Assembly: GCA_007988785.1 (NCBI GenBank)
Contig: BJUU01000001.1
Location: forward strand, 124,001-188,000
From: Agrococcus baldri
GTDB lineage: Bacteria > Actinomycetota > Actinomycetes > Actinomycetales > Microbacteriaceae
Direction of reading: 5' to 3'
DNA: 64,000 nt
Shown: positions 17,101 through 24,834 of the stretch, piece by piece
Numbering within the stretch: position 1 is the stretch's first letter
How the letters are laid out: every line of letters begins with the position of its first letter
Translations under genes and position numbers: made by a program
Notes under the pieces: model-generated
Seen by the model: only the letters and a program-made list of their open reading frames with translations
Database searches by the model: none
Told to the model about the DNA's origin: nothing

Positions 17101-17593
17101 CGGCCTCCTCGATGTAGCCGCGCCTGTCGGCGGGCGTCGCCTGCAGCACGTTGTCGAGCTGCCCCTGGCCGACGATCACGTGCATCTCGCGGCCGAGGCC
17201 CGAGTCGCTCAGCAGCTCCTGCACGTCGAGCAGCCGGCACGACTCGCCGTTGATGGCGTACTCGCTGCCGCCGTTGCGGAAGAGCGTGCGCGAGATCTGC
17301 ACCTCGGCGTACTCGATCGGCAGCGCGCCGTCGGCGTTGTCGATCACGAGCTCGACGTGCGCGCGGCCGAGCGGCCCGCTCGTGGCGGTGCCGGCGAAGA
17401 TGACGTCCTCCATCTTGCCGCCGCGCAGCGTCTTGGCGCCCTGCTCGCCCATCACCCAGGCGAGGGCGTCGACGACGTTCGACTTGCCCGAGCCGTTGGG
17501 GCCGACGACGCACGTGACACCGGGCTCGAACTGGAAGGTCGTCGGGCGCGCGAACGACTTGAAGCCCTTGACGGTGAGGGTCTTGAGGTGCAT
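14117..17593 (-). CDS. smc: Chromosome segregation ATPase SMC
   Basis: The 1158-residue structural-maintenance-of-chromosomes protein compacts and segregates the chromosome with ScpA and ScpB. The Walker A GPNGSGKSN is at residues 31-39. The first coiled coil runs from about 165 to 480 and the hinge lies around 500-650. It is followed by the returning coiled coil and the C-terminal head with the signature LLSGGERSLAAVALMVA and the Walker B FYIMDEVEAALDDAN near residues 1060-1090. I chose ATG 17593, which gives the universal MHLKTLTVKGFKSF start; an upstream in-frame extension is not conserved-looking. A GGGAG precedes the start. It should be coupled to mutM/rnc in related genomes, but here 5 kb of other genes intervene. 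Confidence 0.97.
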   Translation of the reverse strand: MHLKTLTVKGFKSFARPTTFQFEPGVTCVVGPNGSGKSNVVDALAWVMGEQGAKTLRGGKMEDVIFAGTATSGPLGRAHVELVIDNADGALPIEYAEVQISRTLFRNGGSEYAINGESCRLLDVQELLSDSGLGREMHVIVGQGQLDNVLQATPADRRGYIEEAAGILKHRRRKEKTLRKLDAMQANLTRLQDLTGEIRRQLKPLGQQAEIAKEAATIQATVRDARARLIAAEVIGLRAQLDSSARSESERKSERIVLQEQLEQAQLRASRIEASMVGDDVDRARNVAHALERELSRLQSLHALAGQRLALLEEAPEAGDAAPLVTPEMVQAARDEAAAMHERVTDAEGRLGKAASATALARANLDSLDEEIAAQAALVSKHDLEAAGHRSKVEVAASTLAAREAEVTRREAALGNAEQRLAEATAAAEDAGDEQEAGDAESLSVAYRDADESQARLSTALDERREALHAVERERDAVAARTSALSLALSKANASAGIIDAGLDGVAGLVAERVKVKKGYEAAIAAALGTLGEAVLADTREAAAAAIEHAHAGRLGRIEAVVGDAEPMTPKPAKVDGAVHAPTVVDAPAGVQGVLAHTFVVDTLEAAREAWPALAALDLGGPVTVVTKRGDYVSEHLMRGGSDDAQSRLELIAERDAATERLEELSTAIEREGGALEDARQAHQQAKRAAADALEALRAHDAASAARGEQRSRARARLESASGEHERAAAALGEARRGIEEAQRGVEAAEQALERFEAKPRPMLDASARDGLLGELEAARGGETDLRIELETARERVRAELARADSLERDVEAQRARAEEAARRAVLRERQREQAARVLAAIPPVLAVAERSVQEARGVLAEREAARRDRSEELTRLRRDEGGLRERLQELTEHVHVAEMEAYEQRLHLSNLLERAGSELGLEEQVLVAEYTPAEEWDRKAEQARLQEAERKLGRLGRVNPLALEEFEALEQRHTFLTEQLADLAKTRTDLEQIIADLDETMETIFATAFEDTKAAFAEVFPILFPGGSGALALTDPDNLLETGIEVTVRPAGKKIDRISLLSGGERSLAAVALMVAIFKARPSPFYIMDEVEAALDDANLGRLLTVFEQLRESSQLIIITHQKRTMEIADALYGVSMRQDGVSAVVGQRTKRETVDA

Positions 17594-17716
17594 GCGGCTC
17601 CCGGTTCGTGCTGCTGACACCGTAGCCGGGCGATTCGCCGTTGCGCGCACGGCGCGCGCGCGGCTACTCTGCAAGGCTGCCCGCAGGCACGGTGCCTGTG
17701 CGAGCGGCGGAGCCCC

Positions 17717-18826
17717 ATGCAGATCGACATCCGCACGCTCGCGCTGCCGGCGCGCTGGGACGAGCAGAGCGAGCACGGCACGCTGTTCCGTGCCGCCGCC
17801 GAGCACGCCGAGCGCATCGGCGACGAGCGCTACGGCGTGGGCGCGGTGCGCCTGAGCCCCGAGGAGCGCCTCGCATCGTGGCAGTCATCCGACGCCGACG
17901 TGCTCGTGCACCGCCTCGCCGTCGACGGCGGGCGCATCCTGGGCCGGTCGACCCTCTGGCTGCCGCAGCTCGAGTCGACCGACATCGGCGACCATGCCGT
18001 CGCCGTCGCGTCGGACATCCCCGCTGACGATCGCCGCTCGCTCATCGAGGCACTCATCGACGACGCCGAGCGAACTGCGCGCGAGCACGGCCGCTCGACG
18101 TTCATGGGCGGCTCCCCCGGCGCCGGGATCGGCCCTGTGATCGCCAGGACGGGCTTCGGCGGCGCCGACCCGGACGAACCCGAAGCGGCGGCGATGCTCG
18201 CCCGCGGCTACCGGCTCGAGCAGGTCTACCGCATGAGCATCGCCGACGTGCGTCGGCTCGAGCGCGAGGCGCCGAGCCTCGACGAGCGGTGGGCGGATGC
18301 CTCGGCCCGGGCCGCACAGGCCGGCTACCAGACGATCGCGTGGTCCGGCCCGACGCCCGCCGACCATCGCGCCGGCATGCGGGCGCTGCACGAGGCCATG
18401 TCGACCGACTCGCCGATGGGCGAGCTCGCGCTCGAGCCCGAGACGTGGAGCGACGAGCGGCTGGCCGCCTTCGAGCGCGAGAAGACCGCCGGCGGCCGCA
18501 CCATGCGCACGGTCGTCGCGCGCCACCTCGCCACCGGCGAGCTCGCGGGCTTCACGAGCCTGTTCGTCGGCGCCGTGCTGCTCGGCGGCGGCGACGACGT
18601 CGCCAGGCAGCACGACACCATCGTCGCCCGCGAGCACCGCGGGCACGGCCTCGGCATGCTGCTGAAGCTCGCGAACCTGGTCGAGCTGCGCGACCACCAC
18701 CCGACGCACGCGCGCGTGAACTCGATGAACGCCGAGGAGAACCGGCACATGCTCGCCGTGAACGAGGCGGTCGGCTTCGAGCCCGCAGGGTACGAGGCCG
18801 TCTGGCAGAAGCAGGAGCGCCGATGA
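17717..18826 (+). CDS. Two-domain GNAT-like acetyltransferase, first paralogue
   Basis: A 369-residue protein made of two GNAT-like halves. The N-terminal half (about 1-180) is degenerate and lacks a clear acetyl-CoA loop. The C-terminal half (about 200-369) has HDTIVAREHRGHGLGMLLKLANL, whose RGHGLG is the acetyl-CoA-binding R/Q-x-x-G-x-G/A motif. It is followed by NSMNAEENRHMLAVNEAVGFEP, the usual strand-helix ending. The layout matches two-domain enzymes such as mycothiol synthase or Eis-like proteins, but no specific substrate can be assigned. The GGAG site lies 6 nt before the ATG. It is the first gene of a three-gene run with 4-bp overlaps. Confidence 0.85.
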   Translation: MQIDIRTLALPARWDEQSEHGTLFRAAAEHAERIGDERYGVGAVRLSPEERLASWQSSDADVLVHRLAVDGGRILGRSTLWLPQLESTDIGDHAVAVASDIPADDRRSLIEALIDDAERTAREHGRSTFMGGSPGAGIGPVIARTGFGGADPDEPEAAAMLARGYRLEQVYRMSIADVRRLEREAPSLDERWADASARAAQAGYQTIAWSGPTPADHRAGMRALHEAMSTDSPMGELALEPETWSDERLAAFEREKTAGGRTMRTVVARHLATGELAGFTSLFVGAVLLGGGDDVARQHDTIVAREHRGHGLGMLLKLANLVELRDHHPTHARVNSMNAEENRHMLAVNEAVGFEPAGYEAVWQKQERR

Positions 18827-19902
18827 GCATCGAGATCGTCGAGGTGCCGGTTCCCGAGCGCTGGGACGACGAGAGCGAGGGCGCACGGCTGCTGCGCGAC
18901 TACGTCGACGTGCGCAACGGCGTCTACGCCGACCTGTTCGGCGACGACTCGCACGCGTTCAGCCACCGGCAGGCGTGGGCGCAGTGGCGCAGCCAGCGCG
19001 GCGTCGAGGAGTCGTACCGCCCGCTCGCGCTGCTCGACGGCGTGCCGGCTGGCCGCGGCTACGCGGGACGCAGCCTGCTGGAGGCGCAGACGATCGCCGA
19101 GGTCGACGTGCTGGTGCTGCCGGGCGCCCGCGGCCGCGGCGTCGGCACCGCGCTCGCCGAGGCGATGCTCGAGCGCATGCGCGCGCAGGGCGTCACGACC
19201 TTCCAGGCGTGGGTGGCGCACTTCCCGGCGGGCGGCCCCGTGCTGACCGCCCCCACGGGCTTCGGCGAGATCGCCGCCGACACCCCGGCGGTGCGGATGC
19301 TGCAGCGCTACGGCTTCGCGCTCGAGCAGGTCGAGCGCATGAGCGAGCTGCGGCTCGCCGACGCGGCGCCCGCGCTCGCCGCCCACCGCCACCAGGCGGA
19401 GGCGAGGGCGCTCCCCGGCTACCGGCTCGAGGCCTGGGAGGGGCGCAGCGCGCCCGAGCGCCTCGACGGGCTCGCGGCGCTGCACGCCCGCATGTCGACC
19501 GACGCGCCCGCCGCCGGCCTCGACCACGAGGCCGAGCAGTGGGATGCCGCGCGGCTGGCGAAGTACGAGGACGCGCAGGTCGAGGGCGGCCGCACGCTGC
19601 TGCGGGCGATCGCGGTGGAGGAGGCGACGGATGCGCCGGTGGCGTTCACGACGCTCGTGAGCGCCGGCACGTCCGGCTCCTGGTACCAGCACGACACGCT
19701 CGTGCACGGCGACCACCGCGGGCACCGGCTCGGCATGCTCGTGAAGGCCGCGAACCTGCAGGCGCTGCGCGCGCTCGATCCGGCGGCGGTGGTGCGCACC
19801 TGGAACGCGGCCGAGAACGTGCACATGCTCGCGGTCAACGAGGCGCTCGGCTTCCGGCGGCTCGTCGACGAGGGGGCCTGGCAGCGCAAGGAGCGGCCGT
19901 GA
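18823..19902 (+). CDS. Two-domain GNAT-like acetyltransferase, second paralogue
   Basis: A 359-residue paralogue of the preceding gene, beginning at ATG 18823 inside its ATGA overlap. Shared landmarks include the opening xPxxWDxxSE, the central ARMSTD (AMSTD in the first paralogue), the acetyl-CoA loop HDTLVHGDHRGHRLGMLVKAANLQ split over about 290-312, and the ending WNAAENVHMLAVNEALGFRR. Here the N-terminal half also keeps a complete loop (PGARGRGVGTALAEAMLER near residues 98-116), so both halves may bind acetyl-CoA, unlike the first paralogue. This fits duplication followed by division of function. Substrate unknown. Confidence 0.86.
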   Translation: MSIEIVEVPVPERWDDESEGARLLRDYVDVRNGVYADLFGDDSHAFSHRQAWAQWRSQRGVEESYRPLALLDGVPAGRGYAGRSLLEAQTIAEVDVLVLPGARGRGVGTALAEAMLERMRAQGVTTFQAWVAHFPAGGPVLTAPTGFGEIAADTPAVRMLQRYGFALEQVERMSELRLADAAPALAAHRHQAEARALPGYRLEAWEGRSAPERLDGLAALHARMSTDAPAAGLDHEAEQWDAARLAKYEDAQVEGGRTLLRAIAVEEATDAPVAFTTLVSAGTSGSWYQHDTLVHGDHRGHRLGMLVKAANLQALRALDPAAVVRTWNAAENVHMLAVNEALGFRRLVDEGAWQRKERP

Positions 19903-20498
19903 GCGGTGGCGGCGCGCCGCCCACCGGGCCATCGGCAGCGGGCGCGACGGCCGGCGTCGACGGGGCGCTCAGCTGGCGGCCGCTGTCGTCGGGCGACCTG
20001 CCGATGCTGGGCGGGTGGCTGCGGGAGCCGGCAGTCGCGCGCTGGTGGCACCACGAGTGGAGCCCGGCGGCGCTCGAGCGCGACTTCGGCCCGAGCGTGC
20101 GCGGCGAGGAGCCGGGCGAGGATCTCGTCGTCGCGCTCGACGGCCGGCCGTTCGGCCTCGTGCAGCGCTCGCGCATCCACGACTACCCGGAGGACCTCGA
20201 GGGCTTCACCCGGCTCGTCGAGGTGCCGGCCGGCGCCGTCGAGCTCGACTACCTGATCGGCGACCCCGCGCTGCGCGGGCGCGGGCTGGGCAGCCGGATG
20301 CTCGCCTGGGCGATCGAGCGCACCTGGGTCGAGCTGCCCGACGTGCCGGCGGTGCTGGTCGCCGTCGTGGCGGCGAACACCGCATCGTGGCGGATGGCCG
20401 AGCGGGCCGGGCTGCGCCGCATCGCCGAGGGCCCCATGGAGCCCGACAACCCGGTCGACGACCCGCTGCACTACGTGCACCGCATCGACCGGCCGTGA
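19899..20498 (+). CDS. AAC(6')-like GNAT acetyltransferase
   Basis: A 199-residue single-domain acetyltransferase of the Acetyltransf_8/AAC(6')-Ib-like type. Supporting features are the tryptophan-rich start PMLGGWLREPAVARWWHHEW, the ELDYLIGDPALRGRGLGSRM acetyl-CoA loop near residues 113-132, and the NTASWRMAERAGLRRIAEGPM ending. Relatives include aminoglycoside 6'-N-acetyltransferases and siderophore-lysine acetylases (IucB/MbtK-like), so resistance or siderophore chemistry is possible but unproven. The GTG start overlaps the previous stop (GTGA). It is the third of three coupled acetyltransferase genes. Confidence 0.83.
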   Translation: MSGGGAPPTGPSAAGATAGVDGALSWRPLSSGDLPMLGGWLREPAVARWWHHEWSPAALERDFGPSVRGEEPGEDLVVALDGRPFGLVQRSRIHDYPEDLEGFTRLVEVPAGAVELDYLIGDPALRGRGLGSRMLAWAIERTWVELPDVPAVLVAVVAANTASWRMAERAGLRRIAEGPMEPDNPVDDPLHYVHRIDRP

Positions 20499-20530
20499 CG
20501 ATGCACAGGCGCGGCTGACAGCATGTGCGC

Positions 20531-21937
20531 ATGACCGCCACCGACGCGCAGACCGAGCACACCGCATCCGTCGACGGCATCGCCGAGCAGCTGCGGCAGG
20601 CGGTCGCGGGCGGGCTGACGCGGCCGCGCCGCTACCGCGAGCAGCAGCTCGACGCGCTCGTGCGGATGCTGCTGCAGAACGTCTCGCTGTGGGAGGCGGC
20701 GCTCGCCGAGGACCTCGGCAAGAGCGAGGTCGAGGCGCACCTGAGCGAGATCGCGTTCGTCGTCTCCGACGCACGCCTCGCCCGCAGGAGCCTGCGGCGC
20801 TGGATGGCACCCTCGCACGTGCTGCCGCCGCTCGCGCTGCAGCCGGCGCTCGCGCGCACGGTGCCGGAGCCGCTCGGTGCGGCGCTCATCATCGCGCCCT
20901 GGAACTACCCGCTCCAGCTCGCGCTCGCGCCGCTCATCGGTGCGATCGCGGCCGGCTGCGCCGCTGTCGTCAAGCCCAGCGAGGTCGCGCCGGCCACCTC
21001 CGCGCTGCTGGCGCGGCTCGTGCCCGCCTACCTCGACCCGCGCTCGGTGCGGGTCGTCGAGGGCGCCGTCGACGAGACGACCGCGCTGCTCGAGCAGCGC
21101 TGGGACCTCATCTTCTACACCGGCAACGCGACCGTCGCGCGCGTCGTCGCCGCGGCAGCGGCGACGCACCTGACGCCCACCGTGCTCGAGCTCGGCGGCA
21201 AGAGCCCCGTCTACGTGCACCGCTCCGCCGACCTGCGCGCCGCGGCCCGCAACATCGCGTGGGGCAAGTGGCTGAACGCCGGCCAGACCTGCGTGGCGCC
21301 CGACCACATCCGCGTCGACCGCGAGGTCGCCGCGGAGCTCGTCGACGAGCTGAGGCGCGCGACCGCCGAGCAGCTCGGCGATGCGCGCACCTCCCCCGAC
21401 TTCGCGCGCGTCGTCAACGGCAGGCACCTCGAGCGGCTGCGCGGGCTGCTGCCCGGCGGCACGGCCGTCACCGGCGGCGAGCACGACGCGGCCGACCGCT
21501 ACTTCGCCCCGACGATCCTCACCGACGTCGATGAGCAGGCACCCGTCATGCAGGAGGAGATCTTCGGCCCGATCCTGCCGGTGCTGCCGGTCGACGGCGT
21601 CGACGACTTCATCGCCGCGACGCGGGATGCGCCGAAGCCGCTCGCGCTCTACGTGTTCGCACGGGACCGGGATGCGCTGGCGCGCGTCGAGCGCGAGACC
21701 TCCTCGGGTGCGCTGGGCCGCAACGTCGTCGTGGCGCACACGGGCGCGCCGGGGCTGCCCTTCGGCGGCGTGGGCGCTAGCGGCATGGGCGGCTACCACG
21801 GCAAGCACTCGTTCGAGGCCTTCAGCCACCGCAAGGCGGTGCTCGTGAAGCCCGCCTCGCTCGACACGCTGCGGCTCATCTACCCGCCGTTCGACCAGGG
21901 GTGGCGCAAGGAGCTCGCGAAGCGCATCCTCCGCTGA
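20531..21937 (+). CDS. Aldehyde dehydrogenase, class-3-like
   Basis: A 468-residue NAD(P)-dependent aldehyde dehydrogenase. The order of motifs is standard: APWNYPLQL near residue 125, KPSEVAP, FYTGNATVARVVA for cofactor binding, LELGGKSP with the general-base glutamate, and NAGQTCVAPD with the catalytic cysteine near residue 257. The EEIFGPILPVLP motif follows later. The short length and the GAGALGxNVVVxHxxxxxLPFGGVGxSGMGGYHG-like end match the class 3 group that acts on medium- and long-chain or aromatic aldehydes. It follows the acetyltransferase run by 32 bp, so co-transcription is possible. Confidence 0.93.
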   Translation: MTATDAQTEHTASVDGIAEQLRQAVAGGLTRPRRYREQQLDALVRMLLQNVSLWEAALAEDLGKSEVEAHLSEIAFVVSDARLARRSLRRWMAPSHVLPPLALQPALARTVPEPLGAALIIAPWNYPLQLALAPLIGAIAAGCAAVVKPSEVAPATSALLARLVPAYLDPRSVRVVEGAVDETTALLEQRWDLIFYTGNATVARVVAAAAATHLTPTVLELGGKSPVYVHRSADLRAAARNIAWGKWLNAGQTCVAPDHIRVDREVAAELVDELRRATAEQLGDARTSPDFARVVNGRHLERLRGLLPGGTAVTGGEHDAADRYFAPTILTDVDEQAPVMQEEIFGPILPVLPVDGVDDFIAATRDAPKPLALYVFARDRDALARVERETSSGALGRNVVVAHTGAPGLPFGGVGASGMGGYHGKHSFEAFSHRKAVLVKPASLDTLRLIYPPFDQGWRKELAKRILR

Positions 21938-21948
21938 GCCGCACGCCG

Positions 21949-22581
21949 TCAGCGCTTCGGCGCGACGTTCGCCGCCGCCCACCGCACGAGCGGCTGCAGT
22001 TCGTCCACCGTGTCGAACAGGGCGTCGAGCAGACCGGGACCGACCGCATCCGCCTCGCTCAGCTGCCGCCGCGCGGTGAGCCACTTGTACCGCAGCAGCT
22101 CGATGCGCGGATGCTGCGGGTCGGTGCCGCGCGGTGCGGTCTTGAGCGCCTCGCCGCCCGTCTCGTAGCCCGCCTCCCGCAGCGCCGCGACGATCCCCTC
22201 GAGCTCGGTGCCGGGCCCGACCGCCTCGACGGCGGCGCGGTAGGCCTTCGTGAACGACGCGTCGCCGAAGAAGCCGCCGCCGAGCGAGACGCCGCTCGCG
22301 TCGAGGTTGACGAACCAGCCGATGCCGGGCGCGCGCTGCGCGAACATGCCCTGGCGCAGCTTGTACGGCGTCTTGTCGTGGCTGAAGCGCACGTCGCGGT
22401 ACGGCCGGTAGACCTTCACGCTGCTGGCGACCGGCTCGAGCTCCTCGGCGAGCGCCTCGAAGGGCGCGCGCACGTGCTCGTCGTAGCGGGGCTTGTTCGC
22501 GAGCCACCAGGGCCGCTCGTTGTGCACCTCGAGCTCGCGGTAGAAGGCGAAGGCCTCTGCTGTGAATCCGTCGAAGACCAT
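21949..22581 (-). CDS. DUF2461 / TIGR02453 family protein
   Basis: A 210-residue cytoplasmic protein of the DUF2461 family, whose biochemical role is unknown. The family pattern is clear: FDGFTAEAFAFYRELEVHNERPWW at the N-terminus, RFSHDKTPYKLRQGMF in the middle, and DASGVSLGGGFF before an alpha-helical C-terminal part. It is convergent with the aldehyde dehydrogenase, with 11 bp between the stops. The start has TAGCCT 6 nt upstream, the leaderless layout. Confidence 0.87.
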   Translation of the reverse strand: MVFDGFTAEAFAFYRELEVHNERPWWLANKPRYDEHVRAPFEALAEELEPVASSVKVYRPYRDVRFSHDKTPYKLRQGMFAQRAPGIGWFVNLDASGVSLGGGFFGDASFTKAYRAAVEAVGPGTELEGIVAALREAGYETGGEALKTAPRGTDPQHPRIELLRYKWLTARRQLSEADAVGPGLLDALFDTVDELQPLVRWAAANVAPKR

Positions 22582-22587
22582 CGATCC

Positions 22588-22593
22588 AGGCTA
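22588..22593 (-). promoter_or_regulatory. Probable -10 element of the leaderless DUF2461 gene
   Basis: TAGCCT on the minus strand, then 6 nt (GGATCG), then ATG at 22581. Confidence 0.5.
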
Positions 22594-22619
22594 TGCCAGG
22601 CGGCCGGGCGCCCGATCGT

Positions 22620-22952
22620 TCAGGCTCCGGTGATGACGATCCTGTTGCCGTCGGGGTCGGTGAGCTGCAGGATGCGGGCTCCAGCACCGGCTTGGGGGCC
22701 ATCGTGGTCGATGCCGGCCTCACTCGCATGCGCGGCGGCGGCGTCGAGGTCGGTCTCGTCGAGCACGACGGAGGAGTGCCCCGCGCGCTCGGGCTCGGAC
22801 CACACCTGCACGCCGAAGGTGTCGCCCAGATGCCATTCGATCAGGCCAGGCATGGGGCGGGCATCAGGCGCGCGATCGAACAATCGGGTGTACCAGTCCT
22901 CGGCGCGGTCGAGATCGGTGACGGTGCAGTGGGCGAGCACGCGACGGATCAT
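22620..22952 (-). CDS. VOC (glyoxalase/bleomycin-resistance fold) protein
   Basis: A 110-residue protein forming one vicinal-oxygen-chelate unit of two beta-alpha-beta-beta-beta modules. Typical parts are RVLAHCTVTDLDRAEDWYTRLFD at the start and LQLTDPDGNRIVITGA at the end, with histidine and glutamate candidates for a metal site. The start at 22952 is fixed by AAGGAG 7 nt upstream; a longer reading to 23078 would run over the adjacent gene. No substrate is indicated. Confidence 0.84.
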   Translation of the reverse strand: MIRRVLAHCTVTDLDRAEDWYTRLFDRAPDARPMPGLIEWHLGDTFGVQVWSEPERAGHSSVVLDETDLDAAAAHASEAGIDHDGPQAGAGARILQLTDPDGNRIVITGA

Positions 22953-23008
22953 GCCTGGCTCCTTCGAAGGCGATCGTGCGATCAGCCTAGGAGGCGACCA
23001 TGACGATG

Positions 23009-23890
23009 TCACCCCCCGGTCAGGCCTCGCGGCCGCCGCTGGCAGCGCGGGCAGCGGGTCGAGCCGCGGTTCGCCCACGCCTCCCGCACCATGAGCGCGC
23101 CGCAGCGCCTGCAGGGCTGGCCGCCGCGGCCGTAGGCGTTGAGGCTGTGCTCGAAGTAGCCCGCCTGCCCGTTGACGTTCACGTACTGCGCGTCGAACGA
23201 GGTGCCGCCCTCGGCGAGCGCCTGGTCGAGCACGGCGCGCACGTCGGCGAGCAGGGCGAGCGCGCGGGCCTGCGTGAGCCGCTGCCCGGGCGTCGCGTAG
23301 TGCAGCCGGCTGCGCCAGAGCGCCTCATCGGCGTAGATGTTGCCGATGCCGGAGACGAGCTGCTGGTCGAGCAGCGCGGCCTTCACGCCCTGTCGCCGCT
23401 GCCGCAGACGACGCGCGACGGCGGATGCGTCGAAGGCGGCGTCGACGGGGTCGAGCGCGATGTGCGCGGCCTGGTCGGGCACCTCCCCGGTCGCGGTCGC
23501 GACGAGCGGCCGCACCGCGAGCCCGCCGAAGAGCCGCTGGTCGGCGAAGCGGACCTCGAGCGGCCCGTGCCCGGGGAGGTCGAGGAGGAGACGGATGCGC
23601 GTGTGCCGGTCGGCGGGTGCGCCCGGCTCCCGCACCAGCACCTGGCCGGACATGCCCAGGTGGATGAGCAGCGCATCCGCCGTGCCCTCGACCGGGATCC
23701 ACAGGAACTTGCCGCGCCTGGCGGGGACGCCCAGGGCGCGGCCGAGGAGGGCGCCCTCGAACGCGGCGGCGTCGCCGTCGTGGCGCGAGATCGATCGCTC
23801 GTCGAGCACCTCGGCGCCCTCGACGCGGGCGCCGGTGACGGCGGGGGCGAGGCCGGCGCGGACGACCTCGACCTCTGGCAGCTCCGGCAC
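23009..23890 (-). CDS. mutM: Formamidopyrimidine-DNA glycosylase MutM (Fpg)
   Basis: The 293-residue bifunctional glycosylase/AP lyase removes 8-oxoguanine and ring-opened purines. The processed N-terminus begins MPELPEVE, giving the catalytic proline-2 and glutamate-3. The helix-two-turn-helix DNA-binding part contains LVSGIGNIYADEALW. The C-terminal zinc finger has cysteines 260, 263, 280 and 283. The gene follows rnc with 1 bp between, a conserved actinobacterial order. In relatives smc usually comes next, but here it is displaced. Confidence 0.97.
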   Translation of the reverse strand: MPELPEVEVVRAGLAPAVTGARVEGAEVLDERSISRHDGDAAAFEGALLGRALGVPARRGKFLWIPVEGTADALLIHLGMSGQVLVREPGAPADRHTRIRLLLDLPGHGPLEVRFADQRLFGGLAVRPLVATATGEVPDQAAHIALDPVDAAFDASAVARRLRQRRQGVKAALLDQQLVSGIGNIYADEALWRSRLHYATPGQRLTQARALALLADVRAVLDQALAEGGTSFDAQYVNVNGQAGYFEHSLNAYGRGGQPCRRCGALMVREAWANRGSTRCPRCQRRPRGLTGG

Positions 23891-23891
23891 G

Positions 23892-24602
23892 TCAGCGCGG
23901 CGCGCCGGGCGCGGTCGTGAGCAGCTCGTGCGCCGCGAGCGCGGCCGCCATCTCTGCGACCTTCTTGCTGGTGCCGGTGCCGGAGGCGACCGCCTCGCCG
24001 TCGATCAGCACCGCGGCGGTGAAGGTGCGCGCGTGGTCGGGGCCGGTCGCCGACAGCTCGTAGGAGGGCGCGCCCAGGCCGCGCGCGGCCGCGACCTCCT
24101 GCAGCGCGGTCTTGGGGTCGAGCGCGGCGCCGGTGCGGCCCGGGTCGTCGAGCAGCGGGCCCACGAGGCGCAGCACGAGCTGCGCGGCCGCGGCGTGGCC
24201 GGCGCTCAGGAAGGCGGCGCCGAACACGGCCTCCATCGTGTCGGCGAGGATCGACGCCTTGTCGGCGCCGCCCGATGCCGCCTCGCCCCTGCCGAGCCGG
24301 ATGTGCTGCCCGAGGCCGATCGTGCGGGCGACCTCGGCGAGCGCGACGGTCGAGACGACGCCTGCGCGGCGCTTGGCGAGCTCGCCCTCGGGCGAATCGG
24401 GGTGGCGCCGGTAGAGCTCGATCGTAATGGCCTGCCCGAGGATGGAGTCGCCCAGGAACTCGAGGCGCTCGTTGTGCGGCACGCCGCCCTGCTCGTACGC
24501 CCAGGAGCGGTGCGTCAGGGCAAGCACAAGAAGCTCGGGGTCGATCTCGACCCCGAGCTGCTCGAGCAGTCCGCTGTGCGCGGCGCGCGTCGTCTCCGTC
24601 AT
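23892..24602 (-). CDS. rnc: Ribonuclease III
   Basis: The 236-residue double-strand-specific RNase matures rRNA and some mRNAs. The catalytic signature NERLEFLGDSIL spans residues 44-55, and a second acidic cluster DTMEAVFGAAFLSAG is near 121-135. The C-terminal double-stranded-RNA-binding domain begins with DPKTALQEVAAARG and ends with GTGTSKKVAEMAAALAAHELL. The ATG at 24602 gives the normal length. It lies 25 bp after rpmF, in the block DUF177-rpmF-rnc-mutM. Confidence 0.96.
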   Translation of the reverse strand: MTETTRAAHSGLLEQLGVEIDPELLVLALTHRSWAYEQGGVPHNERLEFLGDSILGQAITIELYRRHPDSPEGELAKRRAGVVSTVALAEVARTIGLGQHIRLGRGEAASGGADKASILADTMEAVFGAAFLSAGHAAAAQLVLRLVGPLLDDPGRTGAALDPKTALQEVAAARGLGAPSYELSATGPDHARTFTAAVLIDGEAVASGTGTSKKVAEMAAALAAHELLTTAPGAPR

Positions 24603-24627
24603 GCGACGGCGATCCTCGTCAGAGGGA

Positions 24628-24831
24628 TCAGACGTCGGCGACCTTGCGGCCCTTGTACTCCATGTACAGCGGGGTGCCGGCCGAGTCCTCGACGACCTTC
24701 GCGCGGTGCGGCAGGCTGTAGACGGTCTTGCCGCCCTCGACGGTCTTGACCAGCTTGGGCGCCTCGGCCTTCCACTGCGAACGGCGCGCGCGGGTGTTCG
24801 ACCGCGACATCTTCCTCTTGGGAACAGCCAT
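24628..24831 (-). CDS. rpmF: 50S ribosomal protein L32
   Basis: A 67-residue ribosomal protein beginning [20 protein letters not shown], the highly conserved L32 start. It contains no cysteine, so it is the zinc-independent form. The stretch after residue 20 is typical of actinobacterial L32. It lies 3 bp behind the DUF177 gene, and that pairing is conserved widely in bacteria. Confidence 0.97.
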   Translation of the reverse strand: MAVPKRKMSRSNTRARRSQWKAEAPKLVKTVEGGKTVYSLPHRAKVVEDSAGTPLYMEYKGRKVADV

Positions 24832-24834
24832 TGC

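Noticed and set aside
14228..17617. A 1129-codon open frame opposite smc
   Set aside because: Antisense shadow of a coiled-coil gene, giving Arg- and Leu-rich sequence without motifs.
18289..19902. A single 537-residue acetyltransferase
   Set aside because: The first part is an off-frame reading of the first paralogue; the real second paralogue begins at ATG 18823 in an ATGA overlap.
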